A program made the position numbers and the translations under genes. From positions 1 to 6,769 of the forward strand of contig JAJYDP010000273.1 of NCBI GenBank assembly GCA_021777365.1: a stretch of DNA of 6,769 nt. The letters run 5' to 3'. Within the stretch, counting starts at the first letter, position 1; every line of letters starts with the position of its first letter. Below the pieces are notes generated by a model, which worked only from the letters and a program-made list of their open reading frames with translations, did no database searches and was not told the origin of the DNA. Origin of the DNA: Chloroflexota bacterium. GTDB lineage: Bacteria; Chloroflexota; Limnocylindria; Limnocylindrales; CSP1-4. This document shows, one piece after another, positions 6,122 to 6,769 of this stretch.

Positions 6122-6565
6122 CTAGCGCGACGAGAGCTCGACCTCCGTCGCGCCGGACCCGGCCGGTGCCCAGGGTGAGGTCTCGGCGCCACTGGCCTCG
6201 CTGCCGGTGGCGCGCCCGTCGAACGCGTTCAGGAAGGCGCGCAGCGCCTGATCCTCGAGCCGGTAGAAGGCGAGCCGGCCAACCTTCCGCCGGCTCACGA
6301 TGCCCCGGTCTCGGAGCATGCGCAGCTGCTGGCTCACGGTCGACTGCTCGAGGCCCACCAGGAGTCCGAGGTCGAACACACACAGGGCGTCGGCGCATGC
6401 CAGCGCATGCAGTATCCGCAGCCGCGTGGGCGCCACCAGCAGCTCAAAGGCCGATGCGAGCCGCTCGGCCTGGCTCGGCGACAGCAGGCGGGCGGTGGCC
6501 AGCTGCATGTTCTCGGGGTGCAACCACTGCCTGTTCCGCTCGTCGGTCAAGCTCGGCCCTCCCAT
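6122..6565 (-). CDS. ArsR-family winged-helix transcriptional repressor
   Basis: This 147-residue cytosolic DNA-binding protein has the ArsR/SmtB fold at about residues 36-112: helices with FELLVAPTRLRILHAL, the recognition region LGLEQSTVSQQLRMLRDRGIV, and the wing RRKVGRLAFYRL. Such repressors usually leave DNA on binding a metal or on thiol modification. The classical alpha-3 ELCVCD box appears here as ALCVFDL, leaving Cys62 and, five residues earlier, Cys57. The alpha-5 zinc-site His pattern (DHH in SmtB) is replaced by DQA. The inducer is thus not a standard SmtB-type zinc or ArsR-type arsenite site by sequence; a two-thiol sensor is possible. Residues 118-147 form a Ser/Gly/Ala/Glu-rich tail. 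The start at 6565 has AGGA about 10 nt upstream. Met20 (6508) has no visible ribosome site. The gene converges on nfnB, so control of the redox genes is not implied by position alone. Confidence 0.9.
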   Translation of the reverse strand: MGGPSLTDERNRQWLHPENMQLATARLLSPSQAERLASAFELLVAPTRLRILHALACADALCVFDLGLLVGLEQSTVSQQLRMLRDRGIVSRRKVGRLAFYRLEDQALRAFLNAFDGRATGSEASGAETSPWAPAGSGATEVELSSR

Positions 6566-6573
6566 CCGGCACA

Positions 6574-6596
6574 GTTCCTGACAGTATCCACGGAAC
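6574..6596 (-). promoter_or_regulatory. Candidate operator and promoter of the arsR-family gene
   Basis: GTTCC (6574-6578) and GGAAC (6592-6596) form a perfect inverted repeat with a 13-nt spacer. GATACT (minus strand 6588-6583), a -10-like hexamer, sits exactly in the middle, 18 nt before the regulator start codon. Within the same stretch ACTGT is directly repeated. A site centred on its own promoter is typical of ArsR-family autorepression. No good -35 is seen. Confidence 0.4.
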
Positions 6597-6599
6597 CGC

Positions 6600-6622
6600 T
6601 GCCGCCGTGGGCCGCGGCGGCA
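6600..6622. repeat. 8-bp-stem inverted repeat upstream of the arsR-family promoter
   Basis: TGCCGCCG (6600-6607) and CGGCGGCA (6615-6622) are perfect complements around a 7-nt loop. The repeat lies just upstream of the candidate arsR -10 and overlaps where a -35 would be. It could be a second regulator site, a transcript hairpin of the gene to the right, or chance in GC-rich DNA. Confidence 0.35.
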
Positions 6623-6639
6623 CGGTCGCGCGCCTCGCC

Positions 6640-6671
6640 TGGGGCCGCGGTCGAGCTCGACCGCGGCCCCA
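6640..6671 (-). terminator. Perfect 32-bp palindrome, probable terminator of the right-hand gene
   Basis: Each 16-nt arm is the exact reverse complement of the other with no spacer. The left arm is TGGGGCCGCGGTCGAG and the right arm CTCGACCGCGGCCCCA. In RNA this gives about a 14-bp stem closed by an AGCU loop. It begins 6 nt after the stop of the leftward gene entering from the right edge, so a U-less terminator that insulates the arsR-family gene is the most likely role. Perfect dyad symmetry also permits binding by a dimeric protein. Confidence 0.6.
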
Positions 6672-6677
6672 CCGAAG

Positions 6678-6769
6678 CTACACGCGCCCCTTGGGCACGG
6701 TAAACCAGTAGGTCTTGTTGAACGCGATCTTGCCGAGGTGCCAGATGCGGTTCGGCTTCGGAGGGTGCG
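6678..6769 (-). CDS. C-terminal end of an unidentified protein (partial)
   Basis: On the minus strand, one frame is open from the window edge to a TAG at 6680-6678 and encodes 29 residues ending FNKTYWFTVPKGRV. The composition (KPNRIWHLGKIAF followed by an aromatic cluster) looks like real protein and differs from the Arg/Ala/Pro-rich noise of the other frames. The stop is followed at once by the strong palindrome at 6640-6671, which supports a true gene end. I do not recognise the family. It may be co-directional with the arsR-family gene, but the palindrome argues for a separate transcript. Confidence 0.6.
   Translation of the reverse strand, partial: HPPKPNRIWHLGKIAFNKTYWFTVPKGRV

Noticed and set aside
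4734..6125. 463-codon forward open frame inside nfnB in a different frame
   Set aside because: It is an Arg/Gly/Ala-rich shadow frame. The nfnB frame holds all the cofactor motifs.
4420..6192. 590-codon open frame antisense to nfnB
   Set aside because: It has Arg/Ala/His/Asp-rich composition with no recognisable domain and lies opposite a complete, motif-rich gene. High GC routinely leaves such frames open.

Overview
This is a high-GC bacterial chromosomal window with GC-rich third codon positions throughout and hairpins that lack T-runs. Gene content and style would fit Actinomycetota or a high-GC Chloroflexota lineage, but nothing here fixes the phylum. No rRNA, tRNA, CRISPR array, transposase or phage gene is visible.

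Sugar region (1-2539). An SMP-30/gluconolactonase-family lactonase reads leftward (112-999). Divergent to it is an intact galactokinase, galK (1391-2539), of standard length. The space between holds a decayed 3' fragment of galactose-1-phosphate uridylyltransferase, galT (about 1092-1300). It has a frame change, an apparent internal deletion, and no 5' half or catalytic HPH motif. galK therefore has a dead galT in front of it and a sugar lactonase beside it. This may mark a change in how the organism handles galactose.

Redox region (2712-6084). Three rightward genes encode flavin electron-transfer proteins: an Fpr-type ferredoxin-NADP+ reductase, then NfnA and NfnB, whose reading frames overlap by ATGA. 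NfnAB would be the electron-bifurcating NADH-dependent ferredoxin:NADP+ oxidoreductase. The expected FAD and NAD(P) motifs and Fe-S ligands, including the unusual Asp and Glu candidates, are present. Together they would link ferredoxin, NADH and NADPH pools.

Right end (6085-6769). A leftward ArsR-family repressor (6122-6565) converges on nfnB across a 37-bp gap with a hairpin. Its upstream region has an inverted repeat centred on a -10-like hexamer, a second hairpin, and a perfect 32-bp palindrome just after the stop of another leftward gene, whose last 29 codons enter the window.

The best non-coding signal is a 21-nt element shared, with 19 identities, by the upstream regions of the lactonase gene (minus strand 1076-1056) and the fpr gene (plus strand 2631-2651). 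Each copy ends in TACACT and lies about 60 nt before its start codon. It looks like a shared promoter or regulator site linking the sugar and redox regions.
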